Below, one piece after another: positions 1-11,043 of a stretch of DNA of 64,000 nt (positions are counted from its first letter, which is position 1; every line of letters starts with the position of its first letter). The stretch lies in the NCBI GenBank assembly GCA_034509495.1, contig CM067509.1:2896671-2960670 (forward strand), written 5' to 3'. Source of the DNA: Acestrorhynchus altus. Its lineage: Eukaryota; Chordata; Actinopteri; Characiformes; Acestrorhynchidae. The notes under the pieces were generated by a model. The model saw nothing but the letters and a program-made list of their open reading frames with translations. It made no database searches and was not told where the DNA came from. Position numbers and translations under genes: made by a program.

Positions 1-773
1 TTCTGCATTGAAATGTCCCTTTTTTCTGTGCTGGTCACTCCAGTCAATGATATCATGCAGCTTTTTTCGTGTGGCAACTGTAATCGATCATGATCACCAA
101 TCGGAATGTTCTCAGTCCTCAGCACCACTGACTTAAAGCAATGCATTTTGGTGAGAATGTGTAATTGCGCTGAGCATGTGGAGGATTTCTTGTTCATTGT
201 GAAGTTTTCGTTCAACGTGAATGAATCTGATTGTTGAGAGTTTATAGTTAGTCAGTCGTCGGGGTTCTGAGTGGAGAACTTGGAGAAAGCAGAGTGAAGG
301 ACATGTCTTCAGAGCTATAGATACTGTTGTAATGTTATTAGCACAATATCAAGAGTAACTTTTCAGTTGAGTTAAATCAGGATTAACTTTTAATAAAATT
401 AAAGGATATATATGTTGTTAAATTGCAAACTTTCGTCACAGTGTAGAGAACAAATATAAACATAAAATTAAACACGGGGAAATGGGATCTCTAGGCTTTC
501 TCTGACGTGCAGCAACATGGAAATAAACATATACACATATAACACATACAGCTGGTTAGGATACATCCAGTCCAGCTCACTACAAAACCTCCCATCAGTA
601 AGGTATCAATTTAGATGGACATATATGTTATGTTTACAAGACAATGGTCATTATAACTGTAATGTACTACACTGTAACACAGGTACATTACATCACAGGT
701 CACCACAATCTATAGCAATGATAACCTGGAATATACTATCAATTCTGCAATAAAAAAGCCTGTTTGGCTCCCC
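1..773. other. Unique AT-rich DNA, nothing recognised
   Basis: I see no repeat boundary, no splice-flanked open frame and no RNA gene here. A 78-codon open frame at 517-753 has low-complexity Tyr/Asn-rich content and no recognisable domain, so I regard it as chance. Confidence 0.5.
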
Positions 774-1090
774 TGTCACTCTCTTCTTGTCACAATTCTG
801 TTTTGTTTTGGTTACCCCACATGTTTGTTTACAGTGTTGCCTCCACCTTTGCCCCACCTATCAGTGCTTTCCACCTGTGTATCATTTGTACCCTAACCGT
901 GTGTAACTCAGCCCCAGGTGTTCCTAGTCTTGTCTGCTAATTTAAGTTCCGTTCTTTCAGTCAGTCTTGGTCAGTGTCAGCGTGTGTTACATCATCGGTA
1001 TTACAGGTACAGGTAATCCTGTTGTTTGTCTTGTTAATAAATAATTCAGAACCCTGCGAGTATGTCTGCCTCTCCACCTCTCCACTTTAC
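774..1090 (+). mobile_element. LTR fragment, probably Ty3/gypsy type
   Basis: The stretch starts with TGTCAC and has the T/C-rich, CpG-poor texture of teleost gypsy LTRs. The order of short blocks (cacctgtgt, then a cttgt/ttgtaccct block, then caggtgtt, then a run leading to taataaataa) is the same as in the better solo LTR at 19547-20019. The end is uncertain; I place it near an ACA at 1088-1090. I see no clear target-site duplication, so this may be truncated. Confidence 0.4.
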
Positions 1091-1264
1091 AATTCTTTCG
1101 GGTCATGGAGCTCCCACACCCCTTTGAGAAGTCAAACCAGTCTTTATCCTGGTTTTAGGATGGACTCTGTTCTACCGTCTTTGGCTCGCCAGCTCTCTCT
1201 TCTGCTGTTATTCTACCCGTTTGCTGTTCTTCATGTTGGAGGGAGAGGAGGAGAACATAAGTGC

Positions 1265-1391
1265 AGATAGATTTATTAACAAGATGAACCAAAATGCAGT
1301 CACAAAACAAGAACCAAAACAAGGAAATAACAGGAAAACCAAAGATAGAAAGACCAAACTACTCAAACCAAAAAAAAAAAAAAAATATATA

Positions 1392-1476
<85 letters not shown>

Positions 1477-1650
1477 TTTATATGCATATATATATATATG
1501 CACACAATGACAGACAAGAGACACCAAAAGACAGGGCTACTTATACACAGGCAGAGACTAGAGACACCTGGAATGGAATAACGAGAGGGCAGGTTTACAA
1601 GGGAACACTAATATTAGGACAGGGCGACGGTGAAGACCTGGCCAAAACAT
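1265..1650 (-). mobile_element. LTR/gypsy-like fragment, antisense
   Basis: On this strand the sequence is rich in caaaacaagaac-type blocks before the microsatellite and in agagacacctgg-type blocks after it. Both are typical of the reverse complement of teleost gypsy LTR and flanking internal DNA. It lies head to head with the LTR-like piece at 774-1090. A compound microsatellite interrupts it. Family assignment rests on texture and recall only. Confidence 0.3.
1370..1500. repeat. Compound A / TA / TG microsatellite
   Basis: A-run 1370-1385, short TA, A-run 1395-1425, (TA)n to about 1458, (TG)n to 1477, then a second short TA run. Open frames that cross it (from 1221 and 1294) are artefacts of Lys/Tyr/Ile low complexity. 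Confidence 0.95.
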
Positions 1651-3024
1651 AAGAGCACATTGATATCCTGTATTAGGTTACTTTGCTTCCTCCCCACACA
1701 GGAATTCTACTGCTTTCAGTTTATTAAAAAGAACATTGCTGCTTTAATAATCAATGGGCATGTGTATTCTTTTGATCTGGTATGGTGTGTTAATTTGTGC
1801 ACCGTACTCTTGTTGTAGCTCATTCTGCCCCAGAAAGAGTACAATTCAAAGAATTCACTGGAAGCTGATTATTACCATGACATTCATCCAAAATGAGTTT
1901 ATGTAAACGTCCTACAACTACTCGACTTGCTTAAAACCATTGGTCTAGAGGTCAGACCGCTGAATGTCTGACGTTCATTTACTGCTCTCTTTGAACTCAC
2001 CTTTGCTATGTCTAGACCCCCTGACGTATCAGCTTTTTTTTTCAGACGCAGCGCAGTGTTTGCTGGTTCCTCAGGCTCCGATAACCTCAAAACAACATGA
2101 TGCATGATTTGTGCTCGTCCTTTGGGGGCTATTTTGGGAAACGGCAGCATTAGTCGCTCTGAAAACCTGACATGAATGGATGCTATCACAGCCCACGGCC
2201 AACTCTCATGCTCATATGTCCCTTTCCAAACACACCAGAAGCCTGACCTGAAATTACAAATCGGAAATGCCCGAATAAAAGCAACATTTGTGACAGGAAT
2301 TTCATGACCATGGCCTGGGCTTGAAATGAACACAAACAGAAGCTATAAAAAGGGGTTTTGTGACGCTTCCCAAATGAGGGAGGGCACGGTTCTGATATGC
2401 ATGTGAGTGACAGCTCAGTACCGACTGAAAATGCTGGATCAGATGTCCAGTGGGAAATAATGAATCCTGTCTGAAACTTGAAATATCAAAGACTGGAAGC
2501 ACAACACGATATAAAGTGAAGTAGTGTGTGAAAGAAACAGTGTCCACATGTGAGAATCAGCACAGTATGTTAGACTACAGTGTCTTTCCTTGAGCTTAAT
2601 GTGAACCCTGCTACATAACACTGACATGACCATGCAATAAACATGCTATGGCTGGTGTCGTATGTTCTCAGGAGTTGCCAAGACAGATTTGATCAAGTTA
2701 TACAACAGTGGCATGTTAACCTTATTGGTTACTGCCACGAGAGACACTAAAAACAGGACTACTGCTGGTCCACCCTTAGACCACCAGAATATTGTCCTGC
2801 GTACACGATCTAACTAGTTTTTAATCTCCTTAAAGCGTATTTTAAATGCACAGAGACTTTTATTTTAGAAAATAAAATAAGACAAATATTATAAAAGGTG
2901 AGAAACATAATGACCACATTTTTGATGCTGTGCTAAAAAGTATTAACTAAACCAATTTTCTTACGATAACGACAAGATAAATAAATGAACTCGACTCAAA
3001 ATTACTGGAGTCAAAAATGAGAGA
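1651..3024. other. Unique DNA, no gene seen
   Basis: Mostly single-copy-looking sequence. A 144-codon open frame on the minus strand at 1899-2333 has no recognisable domain. The part at about 2080-2330 is less AT-rich and non-repetitive and could be conserved non-coding DNA, but there is no decisive signal. Confidence 0.4.
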
Positions 3025-3157
3025 CATCCATCCATCCATCCACTTTCTGCACCGCTTAGTCCTGAATAGGGTCACGGGGGAGCCGGTGCCCAGCCCGCAA
3101 CTCTGAGCTTAAGGGCGGGAAACAACCCTAGACAGGGCGCTAATCCATCGTAGGGCG
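3025..3157 (-). mobile_element. 3' half of a SINE (DANA/Mermaid type)
   Basis: This is the reverse complement of the 3' part of the complete SINE at 30792-31138: the catccatccatc tail, the accgcttag block, the gggtcacggg block, the caactctgagc block and the gacagggcgctaatccat block all occur in the same order. The tRNA-derived head is missing, so this is a 5'-truncated insertion, which is common for SINEs. Confidence 0.85.
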
Positions 3158-3668
3158 AAAATGAAAGACAATTAAAGGGAATTAAAGACAAATGTCAAAA
3201 AAATCCTGGATTTTGCCAAGATTAAGCAAGTCTGTTTAATTCCCACCTTCATGTCAACACATACATGCATGTACATCAGGTGAGACGACAGAGAGTCAAA
3301 CCCAGAGGCAGAACCAGTCGAAATCTCTGTTGTAGCTGGGATATGGATGGAGAATGGGTTGCCACTGAAGCATATGGGGATGGATGAAAATGGTTAACTA
3401 AACAAATGTACAACAGGTGGTAAATGTTGTACTTACCTTGTAGAGGATCGAGTTTTTAAAGGTGTCACAGAATTCCATAATAGTCGCAATAATCCAGAAT
3501 AGCATAGCTAAGAAATGTCAAACAAACAAAGAAAAACATCATTTTTAAATGATTAATGTCCTACTGCGTAGTGTTGATACCTAATCTGAGTGCCCGTGGT
3601 GTCCAGTTGGCACAGTATAGAGGTAGCTGGCTGAATATTTTGTAGCTGGTCAATTGTACATTAGATTT

Positions 3669-3868
3669 AAACAGCTCCAGAGGTGCCCTTGTGCCAGACA
3701 ACACCATCAGTGTTTGCTTTGGTTGGCTACCATAAATCTTTAGCCACTCCAGAGGCACCACAGGCCAGATAATTACACTGGTGCCTGCTTTGGTCAGGTA
3801 ATGTTAGCCACTCCAGAGGAGCCCTCATACCAGATAACAGCACTGGTGTCTGCTTCAATCAGCTGTGT
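3669..3868. repeat. Degenerate tandem repeat, three 64-72 bp units
   Basis: Three consecutive units start at 3669, 3741 and 3805. Each carries ctccagagg, then ccaga(t/c)aa, then a gtgt/gtgc block with tgctt. Units 2 and 3 both begin tagccactccagagg and are 64 bp long; unit 1 is about 72 bp. They are diverged, so the duplication is old. Confidence 0.8.
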
Positions 3869-3964
3869 AGCTGTGCCCATTCCCATTTTGTGCTCTAAAC
3901 TGTCCTTCCAGACACTGGATTTGGGGTTTTCATGAGCTATATAACGTACTTTTTTCACAAACCC

Positions 3965-4245
3965 AAAAAGTGCGCGAGCAAGCTAGTGATCAGTGTTGGT
4001 CGAGCGCTCCTGAAGAGGGTAATAATGGTCTTGAATTTGTACCGAATCTGTCTGACTGATTATCAACAACTCTTCTTCTGAGCTCCTCAGAAATCACCTG
4101 GCTTCACGCCATTATACACTTCCTAGACTATGATAGATGCCCGTTCTTTGAGTCAAACCGTTCACCCCTGACTGCAAACAGCTGACTCAAATTTGACCAT
4201 CCAATTATTTTGCCACAGACATGTAATATGAGGTCATTTTCCTCA
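3965..4245 (-). pseudogene. Tc1-like transposon fossil, N-terminal part
   Basis: Read on the minus strand, the sequence runs from a tgaggaaaatga-type end through an untranslated leader to an ATG near 4112, then through short coding pieces that match the usual order of a teleost Tc1-like transposase gene (helix-turn-helix region with a ttcaagaccat block and a ctcgaccaac block). An internal deletion has removed much of the N-terminal domain. The rest of the element is missing. Confidence 0.65.
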
Positions 4246-4399
4246 ATTTCTCTCTCTCTCGCTCTATCTTCCCTGTGCATCCTACCCTCCTGCGTGCCTT
4301 TCCCTTCCACTCAAGCTCCATTTACATCTGCAAAAGGAAATATGGATTTACCAAACACAATCCATACAGTGGGAATGTGTTAATGAGGTACAATAGTCA

Positions 4400-4416
4400 C
4401 CCCCCCCCCCCCACCA

Positions 4417-4452
<36 letters not shown>
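4400..4452. repeat. Poly-C and (CA)n microsatellite
   Basis: About 13 C residues are followed by two CAC steps and then (CA)n to 4452. Confidence 0.95.
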
Positions 4453-4454
<2 letters not shown>

Positions 4455-4605
4455 TGCTTGTATGCTTGTACATGCAAGTACATACATGTACAGCTACAAC
4501 TGTTTCATTAAAAGGCTTTTTGTGTAACTGTATTTAAATGATCTCAGTAGTGATGAGATTCAAGCTGCAACACAGCACAGGTTGCATATTTCTGATGTAT
4601 CTGTA

Positions 4606-4890
4606 ACATGTCCTAATGTTTTGGACACCCCTTAAAGGAATGCCTTCCTTTTTCAAATGCACCCATTGTTAACGCAAATGAAAATGCACACCCACTGCTT
4701 TTCTAGTTATTGTAGAGAAGTACTGCTAATGGAACAGGACTCTCTGGAGCTGATAAACATGAACCTATTGACACAATGCTTAATGCCAAGCATTTTCTCT
4801 GCTATGACGGTGCATCATTCTTACTTTTGAGATGAGTGGTTTTCACCTCTCTGACCTCTCTGGGCCTCTTGTTGCTGAATGCAATTAAAA
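4606..4890. mobile_element. Tc1/mariner-type MITE, copy 1
   Basis: The start (atgtcctaatgttttggaca) is a worn form of the terminal repeat seen at 56038. The interior shares, in order, the gtagagaagtactgc block, the ggaacaggactctctgg block and the caatgc(t)taatg(c/t)caagca block with the copy at 59914-60336. The right end is lost. There is no coding capacity; family assignment is by the paired terminal motif. Confidence 0.7.
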
Positions 4891-5820
4891 TCAAATTGAT
4901 TTTGTCAGTAATCCAAACAATACATTTACATGCATTTGACTAATCAGATAATGGGAACTCTGGGGTGAGTCATGAGTCTGGCAATAATCAGATTTCTATT
5001 CTGCAACCATCCAATAATCTACAGAAGAAAGTGAAGGAGCAAGACGAAAGGCGGAGTCCCTACTGGTAAGTGTTGCTGCATGCTCCTCCCCTGATTAGGG
5101 ACAGCTGCAGCTTGTCAGCAAGAGTACATATGCAGTCTAAAGGTGTGTTCTGATCACCATAGTGACTTCCTGTGAAGTGAGCTTCCAAACCACAGTGAAA
5201 ACGGGGAACTTCGAACCGGATAGGGAACATTGAGGACTGGTTTATCACTGCATGAGAAGTTGACTCCAAGATCTCCCATCAGCCACTGCATTTTGGGGGT
5301 TAAACAATTGGCCCTAATCACAAGAAGTACAATACAACCTCTAAACATGACACAGAACATAAATCCACATTAATTACCATATTACATAATGTAAGGCACA
5401 GCTGCAGTTCATTAGTTACTTTAGAAAACAAAGGAGCGGCCAATGTTTGTGGTGAATGCCACGCCCTGTCGCTTACTCGATGGCATATACAGCATTCCAA
5501 ATGGAACGACTTTCCTTACCTGATACCATGTGATTCCTGTGTAGGGAATACAAGGGTACTGCTTAAATATTGAGTGTGTGCAAAACCACTAATAAGATCG
5601 GTTCTGAAGGCAGCTCTGCCTCTGAGGCAGAACAAACGCATCTGGTTCAGAGACTAAACAATTAAAATAGTCAGAATGTGGAGCTTTAGAAAGATGTTGT
5701 TGCTCATATGTGGACGATTGTGCAATTCAGGTTAAATCCAATTCGAATCCAATCTTTACTGCATTCAACTGCAATAACTGGCATGAACCTCTAGCTGTCA
5801 TAGGAAATCATGCTATACTG
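4891..5820. other. Unique DNA, nothing recognised
   Basis: No repeat family recognised except short AT-rich palindromic bits around 4880-4915 (attaaaatcaaattgatttt). Minus-strand open frames of 60-69 codons here have no domain signal. Confidence 0.45.
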
Positions 5821-5964
5821 GTATATGGTCATATCATGGTTTCATGGTACTCTCCATACTGGCATGGTGCTCTCCATACTGGCATATGGTTTTATCATGG
5901 TTTCATGGTGCTCTCCATACTGGCATATGGTTGTATCATGGTTTCATGGTACTCTCCATACTGG
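5821..5964. repeat. 41-bp minisatellite
   Basis: Units at 5821-5862, 5883-5923 and 5924-5964 share catatggt, tatcatggtttcatggt and ctctccatactgg. A 20-bp partial unit lies at 5863-5882. The unit is not a multiple of three, yet several frames stay open through it; this gives the repetitive His/Trp/Tyr open frames at 5710-6217, which I regard as non-coding. Confidence 0.95.
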
Positions 5965-6074
5965 CATGCCTTGCCTTAGAAGAATGTTAACTAGTTTCCC
6001 TGGCAATATTCCCACATATAAAGCTCAGAGGAGAAGAAGATACACATTTCTAAAGCTCAACCTACAGATTATTT

Positions 6075-6150
6075 TAATAATAATAATAATAATTATTATT
6101 ATTATTATTATTTATTGTTATTATTATTATTATTATTATTTATTTATTTT
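6075..6150. repeat. (TAA)n then (TTA)n inverted microsatellite
   Basis: About six TAA units are followed by ATT units, an arrangement that is self-complementary and can fold back on itself. It then grades into TTA/TTTA. Confidence 0.95.
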
Positions 6151-6250
6151 TGTTATTACTACTATGATTGTCACAGTCAATTGTGCTTGTTGTTGCCTGC
6201 AGAACTGTTTTGAGTAGTGATTTTGCACACAAGCACATGGAAACATGTAA

Positions 6251-6276
6251 AAGTGTCCCGATACTTTTGTCCTTAC
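6251..6276. mobile_element. Terminal scrap of the Tc1/mariner MITE
   Basis: The motif aagtgtcccgatacttttgt matches the outer end (ggtgtcccaatacttttag) of the MITE copy at 59914-60336. The rest is missing. Confidence 0.5.
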
Positions 6277-6290
6277 AGTGTACTTTTAAT

Positions 6291-7224
6291 GACGCACACA
6301 TAATGTTTAACTGGTAACTTTGTAACCTTTAGCCACAACAATGCAAGCAGCGGGTCTTTTCTGGTTCGGCTCTTTGTGCCAGACATAAAATCATTCCTCA
6401 AACAACGGTAGCTTGTGTTTGTCAAGTTAGATCATCTAAACCGAACTCTCTGACCGGCAGCTCAGACATCTGGTCACAGCAGAGGGTGAGAGAGATGGAA
6501 TAGCTCTATTAAGACGTGCTTCCACTCGTGTGGAACTGTGGAACTGATCTTTTTTACGAGGGACGTGCTGCAGACAAGTGTATTACTTATTACAGTCATT
6601 TTAACACAGTTAAAGGACCACCAGTGGTTCATTCGTGGCATTGCTCCAGAACCGCTTTTGGTGCTGGAGGTCTGGATTTTCAGATCTATCAGATCTTTGG
6701 TATCAATATTGATAGTTTATTTTTATTGCCATGTTACCTCTGATCTTCTGATCTTTATTAAGCTTTTACATTTTAGAGCCAGCAGGCCTTACGCTCAGCG
6801 ACTGAAGGCAGCTTTCTGGAGCATTGTGGGTAGTCATTTTCTGAGTCACTCTTTAAGCTGATGATTTGTTGGTGAACTCGAGCGGTATGGGGTCAACAGA
6901 GAAGCACTGCCACAGCTTGACTAGCATTAGTCAACTCAGCAGGCCTATGCTAGATGGAGTTGGAGGACATGATTTACTCTGTGTGGGAGCTACATACAAA
7001 GTGCATGAAGCCACGTGTGTATATTTTACGCTGGCAGGCCTGACGTGTTATTTTTAAAATCTGACTTATGTATCCTTGGCAAATCATTGGAACATTTAAA
7101 GCTTTTGAAGCAGGCCCAATCATTTCTGAGACCTAAAAATGTCTGATTTTCAATTTACTTTTGCATAATAGTATGATTACGTCTAGTATATTTAAACCCT
7201 GTAAGTTTTATATTAAGAATGGTT
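6291..7224. other. Unique DNA, nothing recognised
   Basis: Two overlapping open frames (6516-6743 and 6538-6861) have no recognisable domain and no splice context. I see no repeat. Confidence 0.4.
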
Positions 7225-7268
7225 TTAAATTTCACGTGCTGGTAGAGATATTCTTGGCAAACCCTTGC

Positions 7269-7351
<83 letters not shown>

Positions 7352-7480
7352 ATTATCCTGCTAAAAAAGCCCATTGGAAGCCCTGGGATTAGAGGCAACA
7401 TGTGGACGCAGGATGTCCTGCACATATTGCTGAGCTCCATACTCGTCGGATCCCACACAGAACCTGGATTTGTCACTGAT
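7225..7480 (-). pseudogene. Tc1-like transposase fragment, related to 8330-8910
   Basis: The section 7351-7440 aligns with 8597-8682: cattatcctgctaaaaaagc against cattattttgctgaaaaatg, then ttggaagccctgg, gaggcaacatgtgg and a catattgctgagct block. The second copy clearly carries an antisense Tc1 transposase, so this is a decayed relative. A (GT)n tract has grown where the second copy has only ttgtgtgtccgtg. Confidence 0.75.
7270..7347. repeat. (GT)n microsatellite
   Basis: A nearly pure run of about 38 GT units, inside a Tc1-like fragment. Open frames on both strands (7161-7364, 7225-7476, 7265-7549) are translations of this run. Confidence 0.98.
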
Positions 7481-8329
7481 TCAGATCAGGTCTGTAGCAG
7501 TACCAGGCTTTTCACTCACTACAGCACTGCAAACGAATCCAGTCAATAATTGGAAACCTGTCAATAAATTGTTGTTTTTGTACTTTCTCAAGTGGGAGAA
7601 GCAGGACCTGAGCAACGTCTTAAAAACAGCATGTCTCCATGAAAATATCTGCCCCGAATTTCCCTCACAAACGTGAGCAGGAAACATGCTTTGCTAACAT
7701 CAGACGACACATCTAGTTACAATGCATTTTGCATTTCTTTAATTCTGTCTCAAAGCTGTCTCTATATCTCAGACCTCATGTCCACAATCTGTCCACTTAT
7801 GCTCTCACATCATATCTGATATAGTCTGTGTTTTTTGCTTTTTCTGATGAACAGTGTCACCATCTCTTCTTTGTTCGTAAACGTCAGCTAACGCTCTGTA
7901 TCAGACACCTACAGCTGTGTTGTCTTGACTTGCGTTTCTTTTGCGATCACAATTCATTTCCTCATTTGTATTAATGCTTATATAATGTTTATCATTTCAG
8001 TACAATTAACAATCCGTAGATTTTTACTCTTTTTTTTCCCACATAGACTTGTGCCATCACTGGTCCACTGTGGTCTACCTCCCCTCCTCTACCTCCTCTA
8101 GACCACTAGAGAGTGCATCTTGCCCCACTGGTGGTCCTTGGCCCAGACGTTGAGAAACTCTGGCTAAAGCACTAAACTTGTTTCACAAAATACAAAATAT
8201 CTGGAGTTATCTGCTCATTCTTGAATTTACATCCTCAACTTACTGGTCTTTACTTCACTTTTTTGGAACTTTCTAAACGTGAATGTAATGATGACATATG
8301 TGATCAGTGATTACAATATTAGAGCGAAT
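7481..8329. other. Unique DNA with a possible MITE remnant
   Basis: Mostly unrecognised. The stretch 8063-8165 (actggtccactg at one end, actggtggtccttgg and ttgagaaactctgg at the other) resembles worn teleost hAT-type MITEs, but I cannot define its ends. Confidence 0.35.
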
Positions 8330-8910
8330 GGATCGGTTTATTGGGGAAAACTGTACTCCTGAAAGTAGGATCTAGTACCCTGTTGGGCCTCTAACCTGGA
8401 TACAAGATGATTTATGGTTGGCCACGTTTGCAGCTGAGCTGTAGATCCTGCACACTGATATGTTACTGAAGCTGGCACCACAGCTGCTCCCATAAATGCA
8501 ATAAAAAGGTGCTAAATCTGGCAAACAGGCCAAGGAAGTGTTTCAGCACAGTGAAGACCTTCCTGGGAAATCAATGTTGTGTGTCCGTGAACATTATTTT
8601 GCTGAAAAATGCCAGTTGGAAGCCCTGGCCTGAGAGGCAACACGTGGCTGCAGAACAACCAGCACATATCGCTGAGCTGTTAGTGTCCCTCGTATCACTA
8701 CTAGGGGTGACCAACTGCTGTAGGCAATTGCTCCCCAGATTATCACACCAGTTCGAGCAGTGTGTCACTCCACAGCAAAGGCACAATTGAAGTGCTCACC
8801 ACCAGGGCTCCATACGCGAGCACAACCACTGATTCCAAACCAAACCCACAGTCCAGGTTTCACGAATGAATGCAGTGCAGAGGACATTGGATGTATAATG
8901 GCACGTCCCC
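8330..8910 (-). pseudogene. Tc1-like transposase fossil (DD34E)
   Basis: Read on the minus strand from about 8745, the sequence gives VIIWGAIAYSSWSPLVVIRG followed by TLTAQRYVLVVLQP. This is the well-known block after the first catalytic Asp of Tc1 transposases, immediately before the second. Downstream on the same strand the frame breaks, and the second catalytic Asp is not seen. The outer part near 8330 (tttattggggaaaactgta) is non-coding. Internal deletions and stops mean it is inactive. Confidence 0.88.
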
Positions 8911-9099
8911 TCTGAAAGTCTTTCAACTAGGCAAAATGTGTTTGAGTACATAGAGGCATGTATAGCAGTCAACGATCTCTCACCAAGAGGTGTACCATCC
9001 AAACGTAGCCTCTTTTTTTCTGGGTAGTGGGGAAGCATATTTATGCTCTCTCTTGTGCAAAGACCAATCAGGGCAGCCACACCTGTAATCATTTACATA

Positions 9100-9634
9100 C
9101 CGTGGTTGGACAATGAAAATGAAACACCTGTCATGTTAGTGTGGGAGGTTTCATGGCTAAATTGGAGCAGCCTGGTGGTCAGTCTTCATTAATTGCACCA
9201 GTAAGAGCGTGTAGAGTGTAGAGTGTGAAGGTTCAATTAGCAGGTAAGAGCACAGTTTTGCTCAAAATACTGCAATGCACACAACATTATGGGGGACAAA
9301 CCAGAGTTCAAAAGAGGACAAATTGTTGGTGCACGTCTTGCTGGCGCATCTGTGACCAAGACAGCAAGTCTTTGTGATGTATCAAGAGCCACGGTATCCA
9401 GGGTGATGTCAGCACCACCAAGAAGGACCAACCACATCCAACAGGATTAACTGTGGACGCAAGAGGAAGCTGTCTGAAAGGGATGTTCGGGTGTTAACCC
9501 GGATTGTATCCCAAAAATGTCCTTCCCAAGATGAACTGATGATGTATTGGCTGTAAAAGGAGGCCCTAGTTCACCAAACTAATAAATTATTGTGGTCTAA
9601 AACCAGGTGTTTCAGTTTCATTGTCTAACCCCTG
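9100..9634 (+). mobile_element. Tc1-derived MITE with terminal repeats, copy 1
   Basis: The left end (ccgtggttggacaatgaaaa...) and right end (...gtttcattgtctaacccctg) are inverted repeats of about 31 bp. A TA lies at 9098-9099; the right flank is CA, so one TA has mutated. The interior keeps the start of a Tc1-like transposase (9289-9450). The element is 535 bp, far below the usual 1.2-1.9 kb, so it is an internal-deletion derivative that depends on a transposase from elsewhere. A second copy in the opposite orientation lies at 53379-53902. Confidence 0.92.
9289..9450 (+). pseudogene. Transposase N-terminus (helix-turn-helix) in MITE copy 1
   Basis: A 53-codon frame starts MGDKPEFKRGQIVGARLAGA and continues with a SVTKTASLCDVSRATVSRVM helix-turn-helix, typical of the Tc1 paired-like DNA-binding domain. 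It ends at a TAA at 9448. After a frameshift, the next stretch reads NCGRKRKLSERDVRVLTRIV, the usual continuation of the second DNA-binding subdomain. The catalytic domain is absent. The 66-codon frame on the other strand at 9237-9437 is only its shadow. Confidence 0.85.
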
Positions 9635-10414
9635 CATCTGCCTAGACATAACTGCAGCAATCTGATGTGATTTTTTTTTGTGAATGACTGCATTTCAGGC
9701 AAAATATATATATTTATTCATAAATATTAATCTTGATGGTTCACCGGAGATGTGAATTTGTCAGCGTTGCCTCACTTGAAGTGTTACCCAGGTTTGTTGG
9801 CTTGTTATTGTTGTTAAAGCAAGTGAATTCTTCAATATGTAAACATGAATTCCATATTTACATGTATATGGTACTAAACTTTACATTTATACACTCAATC
9901 TGAACTAGTGGAATCCACACAATAAAACACCACCTCTCATTAGGCAGCTCAAGACAGATGAATTTATAAATGTTACTAAACAGAGACCATTAATCATCTG
10001 TTTCCTGGGCGATAAAAGCACAGCTCATGCGAATGAGTAATGTCCAGCCTGCGTCCATCCCACTGCCTGGCAGCCTGCTCATGCGGAGTAGCCTTCACAC
10101 CTCCCCATAACTGCCTGCTTTAGAAAGATGACTGGACTTCCAGTGGGACTAAACTCTCCTCAATCTGAACCTTCTTTACTTTTAAATATCGCTGCAACGC
10201 AGTCATCAAAGTGTGCAATGAAACCACAGCTTTTCACGCATTTTAATGGGCTTTCTTTCCTGAAAAGCTCTGTTTTTAATAGCAGTTAATTAGGTTGTGG
10301 GTGTAGTGTAGTGGATAACACCACCGCTGGTGCACCGATGAAGCACAACACACTCACACACTCACTCAAACACCTCACACACCTGTGCAAATCACTGAGA
10401 ATGTATGGAAGCTT
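9635..10414. other. Unique DNA with a conserved-looking block at 9985-10140
   Basis: No repeat or gene recognised. The block 9985-10140 (gaccattaatcatctg, gggcgataaaagcac, catgcgaatgagtaatg) is non-repetitive, with TAAT cores and a GATA core, and could be a conserved non-coding element. Without an alignment this is only a candidate. Confidence 0.35.
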
Positions 10415-10426
10415 GCTAAAAAAAAA

Positions 10427-10945
10427 TGCTTATTGAGTTGATGCTGACTGATCAACAAGAGGGGGTGGGGCTAATGACATCACCAACCTAGATATTTGGG
10501 TTATACCAAAAGGTGTAACAGTGTTTCAATTTCAGGGGGAAAAAAATAAGATAATACTGATACATAAATAAAAAAATAATGATGGGTATTAAGTGTTTTT
10601 GTTTTTTGCTTTTTTGACTACAAATTTTTGAAAAATGTATTATTACAAATATCCTTTTCAGTCTAATCAGTAAAAAAAAACTTGCTTTTTCAGCTCAAAA
10701 ACACTCTGGCTGATCAATTTCGACTTCTGGGATATAAAGTGTCTTTTAGTCTTTATAAGCTAAAAACAAGCCCAAAAATTGTAGGTAATTTTTTGAACAA
10801 AACATGGTCAAATAAATAAATTCTCTTCATTTTTACGTCTCAAGTAAAAGTAACAATATCTAGCTCGTGTGATCGTCTCCTATAAATTCTTCCTGAATGT
10901 GGTGGTGAATAAAAGTATGTCACGGGTTGTAAAGGTTAAGCTAAG
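10427..10945 (+). repeat. Family A interspersed repeat, copy 1
   Basis: Shares with other copies the ordered blocks gagggggtggggctaatgac, cctagatatttgggtta, aaaaatgtattatta, ctcaaaaacactctggctga, ctgtctcctataaat-like and ggtgaataaaagtatgtca. No terminal inverted repeat or coding capacity seen. I do not recognise the family. Confidence 0.8.
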
Positions 10946-11043
10946 ACCACGTTCAGTCACAGAGACATGTCCCCGCATGACCTGACTGTCTCCTCACTGT
11001 AAATCTCCCTCACTGTCGTCATCCATTTTCCCTTCTCCGCAGC

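Noticed and set aside
1221..1652. A 143-codon open frame
   Set aside because: Most of it is Lys/Tyr/Ile/Cys-Val from the A/TA/TG microsatellite.
5710..6217. Two open frames with repeated SPYWH/HTGM segments
   Set aside because: They read through the 41-bp minisatellite and the AAT tract.
9237..9437. A 66-codon frame, also found almost unchanged at 53576-53776 on the other strand of its own element
   Set aside because: It is the antisense shadow of the Tc1 helix-turn-helix fragment, and its conservation reflects the MITE copies, not a protein.
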